A stretch of DNA of 64,000 nt from Kumtagia sp044326205 (GTDB lineage Bacteria > Pseudomonadota > Alphaproteobacteria > Rhizobiales > Rhizobiaceae), in contig NZ_JBIRCY010000039.1 in assembly GCF_044326205.1 (NCBI RefSeq), positions 1 through 64,000 on the forward strand, given 5' to 3'. The notes beneath the pieces are model-generated. The model ran no database searches. It had not been told where the DNA came from and saw nothing but the letters and a program-made list of their open reading frames with translations. A program made the translations under genes and the position numbers. Shown here piece after piece: positions 1 through 8,799 of this stretch; the first letter of the stretch is position 1, and each line of letters opens with the position of its first letter.

Positions 1-71
1 GGTCGATGGGCGGCGGCGGCAGACCGCGCGGCGGCGGTGGCGGCCGTGGTGGCGGCGGGCGCAGGCGTTGA
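1..71 (+). CDS. C-terminal tail of a glycine/arginine-rich protein, DUF3300-like (partial)
   Basis: Frame 3 reads a Gly/Arg-rich tail (MGGGGRPRGGGGGRGGGGRR, then R) and stops at TGA 69-71, 22 bp before the next gene. The 5' part lies outside the window. DUF3300 proteins usually end in such a tail and are commonly found directly upstream of DUF2950 genes, as here. Only about 22 residues are visible, so the family call rests on composition and neighbour. Confidence 0.5.
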   Translation, partial: SMGGGGRPRGGGGGRGGGGRRR

Positions 72-93
72 GAGCAATGAGAGGAGCAGGACC

Positions 94-1083
94 ATGAACG
101 CGATCCTTCATCACATGCTGCGCAGCGTCTGCCTGTCCGCCCTGGCGGCGGGGCTCATCGCCATGCCGGCGGCCTCGTTGGCGCAGGCGCAATCCGATCA
201 GCCGGCACAGGCGGCGGACGCCGGCGAGGACCCCGGCATCTTCGCGCTGGAGGCGGAAGAAGACCCGCCGCTGTTCGACAGCGCGGAGGCGGCCATCGAC
301 GCCTTCAAGAAGACGCTGGTCGACAACGACTTCGACGGACTGGCGAAGCTGCTCGGCCTCGACGCGGCGAAGCTCAAGGCCGAGGACGGGATCATGGACA
401 CCTTTGCCCGCATCCGCGAGGGGGCGGCCAAGAAACTCGTCGTCACCGACATCGACAACGGCAAGACCCTGCAGATCGGTGAAAAGCTGTGGCCGTTTCC
501 GTTCCCGCTCTTGAAGGGCGGTGAGGACGGCAAATGGGCCTTCGATTCACAGGCGGGTCTGGAGGAGATCGTCAACCGGCGCATCGGCGAGAACGAGCTG
601 GAGGCGATTGCCACCATGCGCGCCTATGTCGAGGCGCAGGAAGACTATACCGAGGATGACCACGACGGCGACGGGGTGGAGGAGTTTGCGCAAAAGCTGA
701 TCAGCAGCGAGGGCGCCACCGACGGCCTCTACTGGCCGGCCGACGAGGTCAACGGCGAAAGTCCGGCTGGCGACCTCAACCAGGCGGAACTGGAGGACGC
801 GAGCAAGGGCGAAGGCTATTTCGGCTACCGCTTCAAGATCCTCACCAGCCAGGGCGACAACATCGCCGGCGGAACCTACGACTACGTCATCAACGACAAT
901 ATGATCGGCGGCTTCGGGCTACTGGCTTGGCCAGCCAAATATGCCGAGACCGGCGTCAAGACCTTCGCGGTCAACCAGGACGGCATCGTCTACGAGACCG
1001 ACCTTGGTCCGGCAACCGACCAGATCGTCAAATACATCGAGCGATTCAATCCGGATGACAGTTGGGAAGTAGTCAAAGACTAA
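94..1083 (+). CDS. DUF2950 family exported protein
   Basis: This is a 329-aa protein with an N-terminal signal peptide (a hydrophobic run after MNAILHHMLRS, ending near AASLAQA). The ATG at 94 is chosen over an upstream in-frame start at 37 because GAGGAGCAGG lies just before it and because the signal peptide then begins at residue 1; the upstream extension overlaps the preceding gene. The body matches the DUF2950 family: an EAAIDAFKKTL opening, a long acidic middle, and GYFGYRFKILTSQG and GGFGLLAWPAKYAETG near the end. The function is unknown; the protein is predicted to be periplasmic or exported. It is probably co-transcribed with the DUF3300-like gene ahead of it. Confidence 0.85.
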   Translation: MNAILHHMLRSVCLSALAAGLIAMPAASLAQAQSDQPAQAADAGEDPGIFALEAEEDPPLFDSAEAAIDAFKKTLVDNDFDGLAKLLGLDAAKLKAEDGIMDTFARIREGAAKKLVVTDIDNGKTLQIGEKLWPFPFPLLKGGEDGKWAFDSQAGLEEIVNRRIGENELEAIATMRAYVEAQEDYTEDDHDGDGVEEFAQKLISSEGATDGLYWPADEVNGESPAGDLNQAELEDASKGEGYFGYRFKILTSQGDNIAGGTYDYVINDNMIGGFGLLAWPAKYAETGVKTFAVNQDGIVYETDLGPATDQIVKYIERFNPDDSWEVVKD

Positions 1084-1182
1084 TGGGATTAGAATCTTCG
1101 CCAGATTTTCGGGGCGCCTCATTTCGGCGCTCAGGCTTGATCGCAGGCGTGCGAGTCATCTCCACGGAGTTGTGAACACCCA

Positions 1183-1911
1183 TCAGCCGGACCTTTGTAG
1201 AAGCCGCAGGCTGTCGAGAATTTCGATCCGTCGGTGGGATTTGATGTCGATCACCTTGTCGCGCCTCAGCTTGGATAATTCTCTCGAGACGGTACCGATG
1301 GTCAAACCAAGGAAATCAGCGATCTCGGAACGCGTTAGAGGCAGTTCAAAAACCAGGATGGGAGCGTGGTTTTCGACGATCGGGTCGAGGTGCCTGCCGA
1401 TCTGGCCTAGAAAGCTTGCCACCTTTTCGGATGCCGTCTTGCGCCCCAGCGCGACCATCCATTCGCGCGCTTCGTCGACCTCTCGCAGCGCCTGTGCGAG
1501 CAACCGCCGTTCCAGCGTCGGGTTGTCTGCGACGAGACGCTCCAGCGCCGGTTTGGAAATTCTGCAAAGCTCGACCTCCGAGGCAGCTTCGGCGGTGACC
1601 ACGCTTGCATCCGCGTGCAGCCTGCCGACAAAATCCGGTGCGAACTGCAAGCCGACGATCTGGCGCCGGCCATCGGCGAGGGTCCTGACAAGCTTCACGA
1701 CGCCGCGTATCATATTGCCGTATGACGTGATCGGTGCGCCCTCCGTCAGGAGTTCCTCGCCGGCGCCATGCCTCACCACTCTCGTGTGCCTGGCGAAGGC
1801 GAGCAGTTCCTCGGCATTCAGCGCGCCGCACATGCCATTGTGCCGCGCCTCGCAGCTTTGGCAGAGTACGGGAACGCGGGAATTGTGGATGTCCTTGCGA
1901 GCCGGGCTCAT
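1183..1911 (-). CDS. fnrN: FnrN-type oxygen-sensing Crp/Fnr regulator
   Basis: This is a 242-aa Crp/Fnr activator. Cys17, Cys20, Cys28 and Cys116 (CQSCEARHNGMC, then ELCRISK) match the four ligands of an oxygen-labile [4Fe-4S] cluster, which separates it from cluster-free FixK. A cyclic-nucleotide-type beta barrel covers roughly residues 35-120, followed by a dimer helix and a C-terminal helix-turn-helix at about 191-216 (TRSEIADFLGLTIGTVSREL). The recognition helix has Gly where FNR has Glu209 of its E..SR motif. The gene is divergent from the cbb3 operon, with a FixK/FNR box between them, so it probably activates that operon under low oxygen. The start is fixed by an in-frame stop just upstream. 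Confidence 0.88.
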   Translation of the reverse strand: MSPARKDIHNSRVPVLCQSCEARHNGMCGALNAEELLAFARHTRVVRHGAGEELLTEGAPITSYGNMIRGVVKLVRTLADGRRQIVGLQFAPDFVGRLHADASVVTAEAASEVELCRISKPALERLVADNPTLERRLLAQALREVDEAREWMVALGRKTASEKVASFLGQIGRHLDPIVENHAPILVFELPLTRSEIADFLGLTIGTVSRELSKLRRDKVIDIKSHRRIEILDSLRLLQRSG

Positions 1912-2034
1912 CTCGTTTCGGCGTCTGTCATGCTCACAATGACCCCGAAAGGCCGCGTTCAGGATGCGATGTCATCGACGTGCATACCCCAGATGAACCA
2001 CCATTCCAAATCACAGGAAAGATTTCGGCAGCTC

Positions 2035-2050
2035 TTTGCGCTAGCGCAAA
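2035..2050. promoter_or_regulatory. FixK/FNR box (anaerobox) for the cbb3 operon
   Basis: TTTGCGCTAGCGCAAA is a perfect 16-bp palindrome that fits TTG(A/C)-N6-(T/G)CAA. Its centre is about 79 bp before the ccoN ATG. With FNR-type activation centred near -41.5, transcription would start around 2084, leaving a short leader. It lies in the 210-bp divergent gap, so it could also serve fnrN autoregulation. Confidence 0.85.
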
Positions 2051-2121
2051 GACAACATAGGCGTGCCCTTGTAAGGCGAGCCAACCACCGGCGGTTTTTT
2101 CACGCAGAAGGCAGGCCCTGA

Positions 2122-3780
2122 ATGTCCAAACTGACTGTCATCGAACGGCAGATTGGCCTCCTTATTGCCCTGATCGTGGCTGCGATCGGGCTTGCCATGG
2201 CCGTTTCCGGCCGGGGAGAATTGTTTGGCGCCCAGGGTTTCATCGTGCTTTTCTGCGCTTTGGCGCTGAGCGGCTTCATCATCGCCAAATGGGATGCGCC
2301 AGCGCCCGACCCGTCCCAGTTCGACCGCTACTATGACGATCCCACCAAGGTAGGCATCGTGCTGACCATGATCTGGGCGGTCATCGCCATGTTCGTCGGC
2401 GTTTGGGTCGCCGCGCTCCTTGCCTGGCCGGAACTGACCTTCGACGCAGCCTGGGCAAGTTTCGGCAGGCTGCGGCCGGTCCACACCAGCGGCGTCATCT
2501 TCGGGTTTGGCGGCAATGCCTTGATCGCCACCTCCTTCCATGTCCTGCAGCGGACGTCGCGGGCACGGCTACCAGATCAGCTTAGCCCGTGGTTCGTGCT
2601 GATCGGCTACAATCTCTTCTGCGTCGTTGCCGCCAGCGGCTATCTGATGGGCGTTACCCAGTCCAAGGAATATGCCGAGCCGGAATGGTATGCCGACCTG
2701 TGGCTGGTCGTGGTCTGGGTCGTCTATTTCCTCATCTATATCCGCACGCTCGCCCGCCGCAAGGAGCCGCATATCTATGTGGCCAACTGGTACTACATGG
2801 CCTTCATCCTGGTCGTGGCGATCCTGCACATCGTCAACAATCTCGCGGTGCCGATCTCCTTCGGCAGCGCCAAGAGCTACTCGGCCTTCTCCGGCGTGCA
2901 GGATGCGATGACGCAGTGGTGGTACGGCCACAATGCCGTCGCCTTCTTCCTCACCGCCGGCTTCCTCGGCATGATGTATTATTATCTGCCGAAGCGCGCC
3001 GGCCGACCGATCTTTTCCTACCCGCTGTCGATCATCAGCTTCTGGGGCATCACCTTCATGTATATGTGGGCGGGCTCGCACCACCTGCACTACACGGCGC
3101 TGCCGCAATGGGTGCAGACGCTCGGCATGACCTTCTCCGTGATCCTGCTGGTCCCCTCCTGGGCCTCGGCCGGCAACGCGCTGGCGACGCTCAACGGCGC
3201 CTGGCACAAGGTGCGCGACGACGCCACGCTGCGCTTCATGATGGTCGCCGCGGTGTTCTACGGCTTGTCGACTTTCGAGGGCTCGTTCATGGCGATCCGC
3301 GCTGTCAACTCGCTCTCCCACTATACCGACTGGACCATCGGCCACGTGCATGCCGGAGCGCTGGGCTGGGTGGCGATGATCACCTTCGGCTCGATCTATG
3401 CCCTTGTGCCATGGATGTGGAAGCGCGAGACCATCTATTCGCCGAAGCTCGTCGAGGTGCACTTCTGGCTCGCGCTCTCCGGCACCATTGTCTACGTCTT
3501 CTCGATGTGGAACTCGGGCATCATCCAGGGCCTGATGTGGCGCACCTACAACGCGAACGGGACGCTCGCCTTTTCCTTCATCGACTCGCTTGTGGCGATG
3601 CACCCCTATTACATCGCGCGCACCTTCGGCGGATTGCTGTTCCTGCTGGGCGCGATTGTCGGAACCTATAATGTGCTGATGACGATCCGGCAGGCGCGCC
3701 TCGAGCGCGATGCCGCGCCGGTCGCGGAACCGGATCTGCCGGTCGGCTGGCCCGCCCGCGTCAATCAGCCCGGAGAATGA
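2122..3780 (+). CDS. ccoN: cbb3-type cytochrome c oxidase subunit I (CcoN/FixN)
   Basis: This is the catalytic subunit of the high-affinity cbb3 terminal oxidase. It binds low-spin heme b and the heme b3-CuB centre, reduces O2 to water and pumps protons in the inner membrane. The 552-aa polytopic protein has the expected family length. Visible motifs include the HTSGVIFGFGGNAL and SFHVLQRT region, WWYGHNAVAFFLT, the WAGSHHLHYTALP metal-site loop and WTIGHVHAGALGWV. The ATG at 2122 follows a purine-rich stretch (AGAAGGCAGG). It is the first gene of the operon, with the FixK/FNR box about 79 bp upstream. ccoO starts 3 bp after the stop. Confidence 0.97.
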   Translation: MSKLTVIERQIGLLIALIVAAIGLAMAVSGRGELFGAQGFIVLFCALALSGFIIAKWDAPAPDPSQFDRYYDDPTKVGIVLTMIWAVIAMFVGVWVAALLAWPELTFDAAWASFGRLRPVHTSGVIFGFGGNALIATSFHVLQRTSRARLPDQLSPWFVLIGYNLFCVVAASGYLMGVTQSKEYAEPEWYADLWLVVVWVVYFLIYIRTLARRKEPHIYVANWYYMAFILVVAILHIVNNLAVPISFGSAKSYSAFSGVQDAMTQWWYGHNAVAFFLTAGFLGMMYYYLPKRAGRPIFSYPLSIISFWGITFMYMWAGSHHLHYTALPQWVQTLGMTFSVILLVPSWASAGNALATLNGAWHKVRDDATLRFMMVAAVFYGLSTFEGSFMAIRAVNSLSHYTDWTIGHVHAGALGWVAMITFGSIYALVPWMWKRETIYSPKLVEVHFWLALSGTIVYVFSMWNSGIIQGLMWRTYNANGTLAFSFIDSLVAMHPYYIARTFGGLLFLLGAIVGTYNVLMTIRQARLERDAAPVAEPDLPVGWPARVNQPGE

Positions 3781-3783
3781 CCA

Positions 3784-4518
3784 GTGGCTGACTTCCATCG
3801 CAAACTCGAACGCAGCGCGATCGGCTTCATGCTGGCCATCGTCGGCGTCGCCTCGATTGGCGGCCTGGTCGAAATCGCGCCGCTCTTCACCATCGGCGAG
3901 ACCGTGGAGGCAGCGCCGGATATGCGTGTCTACACGCCGCTGGAGGTCGCCGGCCGCAACATATACATGCGCGAAGGTTGCTATGCCTGCCATTCGCAGA
4001 TGATCCGGTCGCTGCGCGACGAGGTCGAGCGTTACGGACCCTATTCGCTTGCGGTCGAATCCAAATACGACCATCCGATGCTGTGGGGATCGAAGCGCAC
4101 CGGTCCCGACCTTGCTCGCGTCGGCGAGAAATATTCCGACGCCTGGCAGGTTGCGCACCTGAACAACCCGCGCGATGTCGTTCCCGAATCCGTGATGCCG
4201 GCCTATCGCTGGCTGCTGCGCGATACGCTGAAGACCGACGATCTCGGCGAGCATCTCGCTGCCCTGCGCACCGTCGGCGTGCCCTATACCGACGAAATGA
4301 TCGCCAACGCCCCGGTCGACGCGTTTGGCCAGTCCGCGCCGGATGACGACAAGGCGGCCGGTGTGACCCAGCGATACGGTGAGGCCACCAATGTGCGGGC
4401 CTTCGACGGCAATCCCGGCCGGCTTACCGAAATGGACGCTCTGGTCGCCTATCTGCAGATCCTCGGCGGGCTGACCGATGCCGCTGAGAAGACCGAGCAG
4501 ACGGCGCTGGGAGATTGA
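3784..4518 (+). CDS. ccoO: cbb3-type oxidase monoheme subunit II (CcoO/FixO)
   Basis: This 244-aa membrane-anchored cytochrome c passes electrons to CcoN. One N-terminal transmembrane helix (about residues 12-34) precedes a periplasmic domain with a single CYACH heme site (Cys66, Cys69, His70) and a likely axial Met in ESVMPAYRWL (about residue 138). The start codon is GTG at 3784, 3 bp after the ccoN stop, with GGAGAATG around the ccoN terminus serving as ribosome site. The sequence is full length with no broken motif. Confidence 0.96.
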   Translation: MADFHRKLERSAIGFMLAIVGVASIGGLVEIAPLFTIGETVEAAPDMRVYTPLEVAGRNIYMREGCYACHSQMIRSLRDEVERYGPYSLAVESKYDHPMLWGSKRTGPDLARVGEKYSDAWQVAHLNNPRDVVPESVMPAYRWLLRDTLKTDDLGEHLAALRTVGVPYTDEMIANAPVDAFGQSAPDDDKAAGVTQRYGEATNVRAFDGNPGRLTEMDALVAYLQILGGLTDAAEKTEQTALGD

Positions 4519-4520
4519 CC

Positions 4521-4682
4521 ATGCATGATGCGGTGGTTGCATTCTCGAAAAGCTGGGGCCTGTTCTACCTCATCGCGCTGGCTGTCGGGGTCGTGATTTA
4601 CGCCTATTGGCCCTCCAACAGGAAGGGCTTCGATCGCGTCAAGAAGAGCATCCTGGACAAGGACGACAAGCCGTGGACGTAG
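4521..4682 (+). CDS. ccoQ: cbb3-type oxidase small subunit CcoQ/FixQ
   Basis: This 53-aa protein begins MHDAVVAFSKSWGLFYLIAL and has one transmembrane helix followed by YAYWPSNRKGFDRVKKSILD and a charged tail (DKDDKPWT). Size, topology and its place between ccoO and ccoP identify it as CcoQ, which stabilises the oxidase complex. It starts 2 bp after the ccoO stop and its end overlaps the ccoP GTG start by 10 bp. Confidence 0.93.
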   Translation: MHDAVVAFSKSWGLFYLIALAVGVVIYAYWPSNRKGFDRVKKSILDKDDKPWT

Positions 4683-5542
4683 GACATCGCGACTCGATCA
4701 CCGGTCGCACCACGACTGGCCATGAATGGAACGGCATCGAGGAACTCAACACGCCGGTTCCGAAGGTGGTGCTGTTCTTCCTCGCCTTGGCTGCATTGTT
4801 TTGCGTCGGCTACTGGCTGCTGATGCCCGCCTGGCCCCTCGGCTCGACCTATACGAAGGGCCTGCTCGGCAATGACCAGCGCCGCATCGTCGATGAACAG
4901 GTCGCAACCGCAAAGGCCGAACGCGCTGCGTGGCTGGACAAGATCGACGGGATGGATTTCGCCGCCGTCAAATCCGACCCGCAATTGATGCAGGACGTCG
5001 TGCAGGCGGGCCATGTGCTGTTCGCAGACAATTGCGCTGTCTGCCACGGCGTGAAGGGAACCGGAGGACCGGGCTTCCCCGATCTGACGGCGCAGGCGTG
5101 GCTGTGGGGCGGCGAACCCGAGAAGCTCGCCGAGACAATCGGCATCGGCATCAATGCGGCCAACGACGACACGCGGGTGTCGCAGATGATGGCGTTCGGC
5201 CGCGACGGAATTCTCAATCGTCAGCAGATCGCCGATGTGGTTGCCTATGTCCGGTCGCTTTCGATGCCCGATACGGGGTCGCCCGAAAGCATCAAGGCCG
5301 GTCAGGAGGTTTTTGCCGCCAACTGCGTGTCATGCCACGGCGAGGATGCGAAAGGCCTGCACGATCAGGGTGCGCCTGACCTGACCGACAGCCATTGGAT
5401 CTATGGCGGCACGCTCGGCGATGTCTATTCGACGGTCTATTCCGGCCGGCAGGGCCATATGCCCAACTGGAATGCTCGCCTGACACCGGCCGAAATCAAG
5501 CTGCTTGCCCTCTATGTCGATCAGATGGGGCAAACGAAATGA
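4673..5542 (+). CDS. ccoP: cbb3-type oxidase diheme subunit III (CcoP/FixP)
   Basis: This 289-aa membrane-anchored diheme cytochrome c takes electrons from cytochrome c and hands them to CcoO. The GTG at 4673 is preferred to the longer upstream frame because the CcoP family begins with a short cytosolic segment ending in the typical GHEWNGIEELNTPVPKVVLF, and the upstream extension lies inside ccoQ. One transmembrane helix (about residues 32-51) is followed by two heme sites, CAVCH (121-125) and CVSCH (218-222). It is coupled to the next gene by an ATGA overlap. Confidence 0.95.
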   Translation: MDVGHRDSITGRTTTGHEWNGIEELNTPVPKVVLFFLALAALFCVGYWLLMPAWPLGSTYTKGLLGNDQRRIVDEQVATAKAERAAWLDKIDGMDFAAVKSDPQLMQDVVQAGHVLFADNCAVCHGVKGTGGPGFPDLTAQAWLWGGEPEKLAETIGIGINAANDDTRVSQMMAFGRDGILNRQQIADVVAYVRSLSMPDTGSPESIKAGQEVFAANCVSCHGEDAKGLHDQGAPDLTDSHWIYGGTLGDVYSTVYSGRQGHMPNWNARLTPAEIKLLALYVDQMGQTK

Positions 5543-5757
5543 CGGCTGCAAGCGCAGCGCCCGAAGTATTGCCACAGCGGCGCGCCAACCCGCGTCTCAG
5601 GTGGTTTGCCGTGATTGCGACGCTGCTGGCCATCTTCGTTGGCGCTAATGCGCACCTCGTCTACGTGGCGATGCAATCCCAGCCGGAATGTGTGGTGCAT
5701 GACGGCGGGGATGCTGCGTCCGCGACCGCTCTTCGCCCGGCCAAGCCGGCCTGCTGA
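5539..5757 (+). CDS. Small single-pass membrane protein of the cbb3 operon
   Basis: This 72-aa protein begins inside the ccoP stop codon (ATGA overlap), so it is translated as part of the operon. It has a basic N-terminus (LPQRRANPRLRW), one transmembrane helix (about residues 23-43, ending ANAHLVYVA) and a short non-cytosolic tail with two cysteines (PECVVH and the C-terminal PAC). It is far shorter than CcoH/FixH and lacks a recognisable FixH domain. The two cysteines and the neighbouring copper ATPase allow a role in oxidase assembly or copper handling, which is inference only. The function is unknown. Confidence 0.7.
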   Translation: MTAASAAPEVLPQRRANPRLRWFAVIATLLAIFVGANAHLVYVAMQSQPECVVHDGGDAASATALRPAKPAC

Positions 5758-5767
5758 GGAAAAACGC

Positions 5768-6550
5768 ATGAGCGATGCACCCGATACCTCGCTGTCACGG
5801 CCCTATATCGAGCGGAACCGCCGCAACCTGCCGGCAAACACCGCCCTCATCTGGCTCAAGGACGGATGGCGCGACTTCACGATCCAGCCTGCTTTAAGCC
5901 TCGCCTATGGCGTAGGGGTTTTCGCGGTATCGCTGGCCATTGTTTGGACGCTGTTTGCGCTCGGCATGGACTACATCCTGTTTCCCGCGCTCGCCGGCTT
6001 CATGGTCGTCGGGCCGCTGATCGCCATCGGCCTCTACGAAAAGTGCCGGGCGATCGCCGCAGACCAACCGGCATCGCTGCTGCGGATGATCTTCGTGAAA
6101 GCCAATTCGGGCGCGCAAGTGTGGTTCACCGGAGCGATCCTGTGCCTGCTCATGCTGGTCTGGATGCGCGCCGCGGTACTGATCTACGCGTTGTTTTTCG
6201 GCCTTACGCCCTTCCCCGGCCTCGACCACGTCGCGTCCATGCTGTTCACCACGGCGACCGGCTGGGCGATGCTGCTGGTCGGATCCGTGGTCGGGGGCGT
6301 GTTCGCCGCCTTCGCCTTCGCCGTCAGCACCTTCTCGGTTCCGATGCTGCTTGACGAAAAGACCGACGCCTTCACGGCCATGGGCACCAGCATCTCGCTG
6401 GTCTGGAGCAATTTGCCGGTGATGATCGCCTGGGGCCTGATCGTGCTCGCCCTCTTCCTCGTCAGCGTCGCCACTGGCCTGCTCGGCCTCATCGTTGCCT
6501 TCCCGGTGCTCGGTCATGCCACCTGGCATGCCTACAAGGCGATGAGATGA
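5768..6550 (+). CDS. DUF2189 family polytopic membrane protein
   Basis: This 260-aa membrane protein has about six hydrophobic segments and opens with SRPYIERNRRNLPANTALIWLKDGWRDF, typical of DUF2189. Other family-like stretches are FPALAGFMVVGPLIAIGLYEK and the C-terminal FPVLGHATWHAYKAMR. The function is unknown, although DUF2189 genes recur beside cbb3 and other respiratory operons. The ATG at 5768 lies 10 bp after the previous stop, with GAGGAAAAACGC before it. It is coupled to ccoI by an ATGA overlap, which argues for a role in oxidase expression or assembly. Confidence 0.85.
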   Translation: MSDAPDTSLSRPYIERNRRNLPANTALIWLKDGWRDFTIQPALSLAYGVGVFAVSLAIVWTLFALGMDYILFPALAGFMVVGPLIAIGLYEKCRAIAADQPASLLRMIFVKANSGAQVWFTGAILCLLMLVWMRAAVLIYALFFGLTPFPGLDHVASMLFTTATGWAMLLVGSVVGGVFAAFAFAVSTFSVPMLLDEKTDAFTAMGTSISLVWSNLPVMIAWGLIVLALFLVSVATGLLGLIVAFPVLGHATWHAYKAMR

Positions 6551-8799
6551 GTTGCTGCGCGCCCGGCGTGGAAGCTGCCTCCGAGATCGGCGGGGCTCCG
6601 TCGCGCGATGAAATCCTGCTTGCCAGCCGCGACCTCAATAATGGCCTGCGTCAAACGGACCTGTCCGTTCCCGCCATTCATTGCGGCGGCTGCATTGCCG
6701 CAATCGAGCGCGCTTTCCGGGATGTTCCCGGCGTGGAACAGGCGCGCGTCAATCTTTCGGCCAAGCGCCTGTCGGTGAAGTGGCGGGGCGAGATGCCGCC
6801 CCCAATCATCGAGACGGTCGCTCGGGCCGGCTACGAGGCGCATCTGTTCGATTCGGCGGACGCGGCCGCCGATCCGGAACTTTCGCGCCTGGTGCGCGCG
6901 ACCGCCGTCGCCGGCTTCGCCTCGATGAACATCATGCTGCTGTCGGTGTCGGTGTGGTCCGGCGCCGAGCCGGAGACCCGGCAGGCATTCCATTGGATCT
7001 CGGCGGCGCTGGCTTTCCCGGCCTTGGTCTATTCCGGGCGGGTATTCTTTGCCTCTGCCTGGTCCGCTCTGCGCCAGGGGCGGACCAACATGGACGTACC
7101 GATCTCCGTCGGCGTCATCCTGGCGTTCGCGCTCAGCCTCTACGATACGATCGCCGGCGGCGCCTATGCCTTTTTCGACGCGGCGGTATCGCTGCTCTTC
7201 TTCCTGCTGATCGGACGCACCCTCGACCACATGATGCGTGAAAAGGCGCGCAGCGCCGTGCGCGGTCTGATCAAGCTCACACCGCGCGGCGCGACCGTGG
7301 AACGCCAAGATGGCACGCGCGACTACCTGCCGGCCAACCAGATCGAGTCCGGCATGGTGCTGGCGCTCGCGCCGGGAGAGCGCCTGCTGGTCGATGGCAT
7401 CGTGCAGTGGGGCCGATCCGATATCGATTGCGCGCTAGTCAGCGGCGAGAGCGCGCCTCAACCGGTCGAGTCCGGATCGGCCGTGCGCGCCGGCACGCTC
7501 AACCTCACCGGCGCCTTGAAGGTGACCGCGACGTCCGATGCGAGGAATTCCTCGCTCGCCGAGATGGTGACACTGATGACTGCCGCGGAGGGCGGCCGGG
7601 CCCGCTACAGGCGTATCGCCGACCGGGCCGCGCGGCTTTATTCGCCCGTGGTCCACGTCACGGCATTCCTCACCTTTCTCGGCTGGATGTTTGCGACTGG
7701 CGACTGGCACCGCGCGATCGGCATCGCCATCGCCGTCCTGATCATCACCTGCCCATGCGCGCTCGGCCTGGCGGTGCCGATCGTGCAGACCGTGGCCGCG
7801 CGCCGGTTGTTCGAGGCCGGCATCATGGCCAAGGACGGTTCGGCGCTGGAGCGTCTGGCTGAAATCGACATGATCGCCTTCGACAAGACCGGAACGCTGA
7901 CGACGGGCCGCCCCAGGCTGGCCAACGCGGCGGAAATCGACCCCAAAGCGCTCGCCCTGGCCGCAGCGATCGCCGCACATTCGACCCATCCCGTTTCGCG
8001 GGCTCTGGCCCCCTTTGATGACGGATCGCAACGGACACCCGGCGCTATCACCGAACATCCCGGACTGGGCGTCGAAGCCCGCATCGGCCCGCACCTCTAC
8101 AGGCTGGGGCGGGGAGAATGGGCCATGCCCGGCGGCAAGGCTGGTACGGTGCTTTCCCGGGACGGTCATGCGCTGGCGACGTTTGTTTTCGAAGACAGCC
8201 TTCGGCAGGACGCGGCAAGCTCGGTACAAGCCTTGAACGGCGATGGGTATGCGATCGCGATCCTGTCCGGTGACGCCGCCCAGGCGGTCTCACGGGTCGG
8301 CGTGCAACTCGGCGTGAAGGATATTTCAGCCCGCCTGTTGCCTGAAGAGAAGGTTGCCCGCATCGCAGCGCTCGCCGCTGCCGGCCGCAAGGTGCTGATG
8401 GTCGGAGACGGGCTAAACGATGCACCGGCATTGAGCGCCGCGCACGCCTCGATGGCACCGTCCAGCGCAAGCGACATAGGCCGCAACACCGCCGACTTCG
8501 TCTTCCTTCGCCCTAGCCTGCTGTCTGTTCCCAATGCCATCCGCGTGGCCAGGGACGCCAATCGCCTCGTCCATCAGAACTTCGCCCTCGCGGTCGGCTA
8601 CAACGCTGTCGCCATACCGTTTGCGATAGCGGGTCACGTTACGCCGCTGATCGCCGCGTTGGCGATGTCTCTGTCGTCGATCGTTGTCGTTGCCAATGCC
8701 CTGCGGCTTCGTGGCATCGCGAACCATGATGCAGCCGGCGAACCGGCAACCGATCGAACGCCGCCAAGAGCCTTCCAGCCGTTGGCGGGACACACATGA
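6547..8799 (+). CDS. ccoI: Copper-translocating P1B-type ATPase CcoI/FixI
   Basis: This 750-aa heavy-metal P-type ATPase supplies copper for CuB of the cbb3 oxidase. The order of motifs is an N-terminal MSCCAPG, an HMA domain with HCGGC (Cys46, Cys49), membrane segments, the CPC metal site (402-404 in TCPCALGLAVP), the phosphorylation site DKTGT (Asp446), an HP dipeptide of the nucleotide domain (481-482) and GDGLNDAP (about 620-627). All catalytic motifs are intact. It overlaps the DUF2189 stop by ATGA and overlaps ccoS downstream in the same way. In rhizobia the gene is also called fixI. Confidence 0.95.
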   Translation: MSCCAPGVEAASEIGGAPSRDEILLASRDLNNGLRQTDLSVPAIHCGGCIAAIERAFRDVPGVEQARVNLSAKRLSVKWRGEMPPPIIETVARAGYEAHLFDSADAAADPELSRLVRATAVAGFASMNIMLLSVSVWSGAEPETRQAFHWISAALAFPALVYSGRVFFASAWSALRQGRTNMDVPISVGVILAFALSLYDTIAGGAYAFFDAAVSLLFFLLIGRTLDHMMREKARSAVRGLIKLTPRGATVERQDGTRDYLPANQIESGMVLALAPGERLLVDGIVQWGRSDIDCALVSGESAPQPVESGSAVRAGTLNLTGALKVTATSDARNSSLAEMVTLMTAAEGGRARYRRIADRAARLYSPVVHVTAFLTFLGWMFATGDWHRAIGIAIAVLIITCPCALGLAVPIVQTVAARRLFEAGIMAKDGSALERLAEIDMIAFDKTGTLTTGRPRLANAAEIDPKALALAAAIAAHSTHPVSRALAPFDDGSQRTPGAITEHPGLGVEARIGPHLYRLGRGEWAMPGGKAGTVLSRDGHALATFVFEDSLRQDAASSVQALNGDGYAIAILSGDAAQAVSRVGVQLGVKDISARLLPEEKVARIAALAAAGRKVLMVGDGLNDAPALSAAHASMAPSSASDIGRNTADFVFLRPSLLSVPNAIRVARDANRLVHQNFALAVGYNAVAIPFAIAGHVTPLIAALAMSLSSIVVVANALRLRGIANHDAAGEPATDRTPPRAFQPLAGHT

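Noticed and set aside
2569..4542. A 657-aa minus-strand frame opposite ccoN and ccoO
   Set aside because: It is antisense to two certain oxidase genes, and its His/Arg/Asp-rich composition is typical of shadow frames in high-GC DNA.
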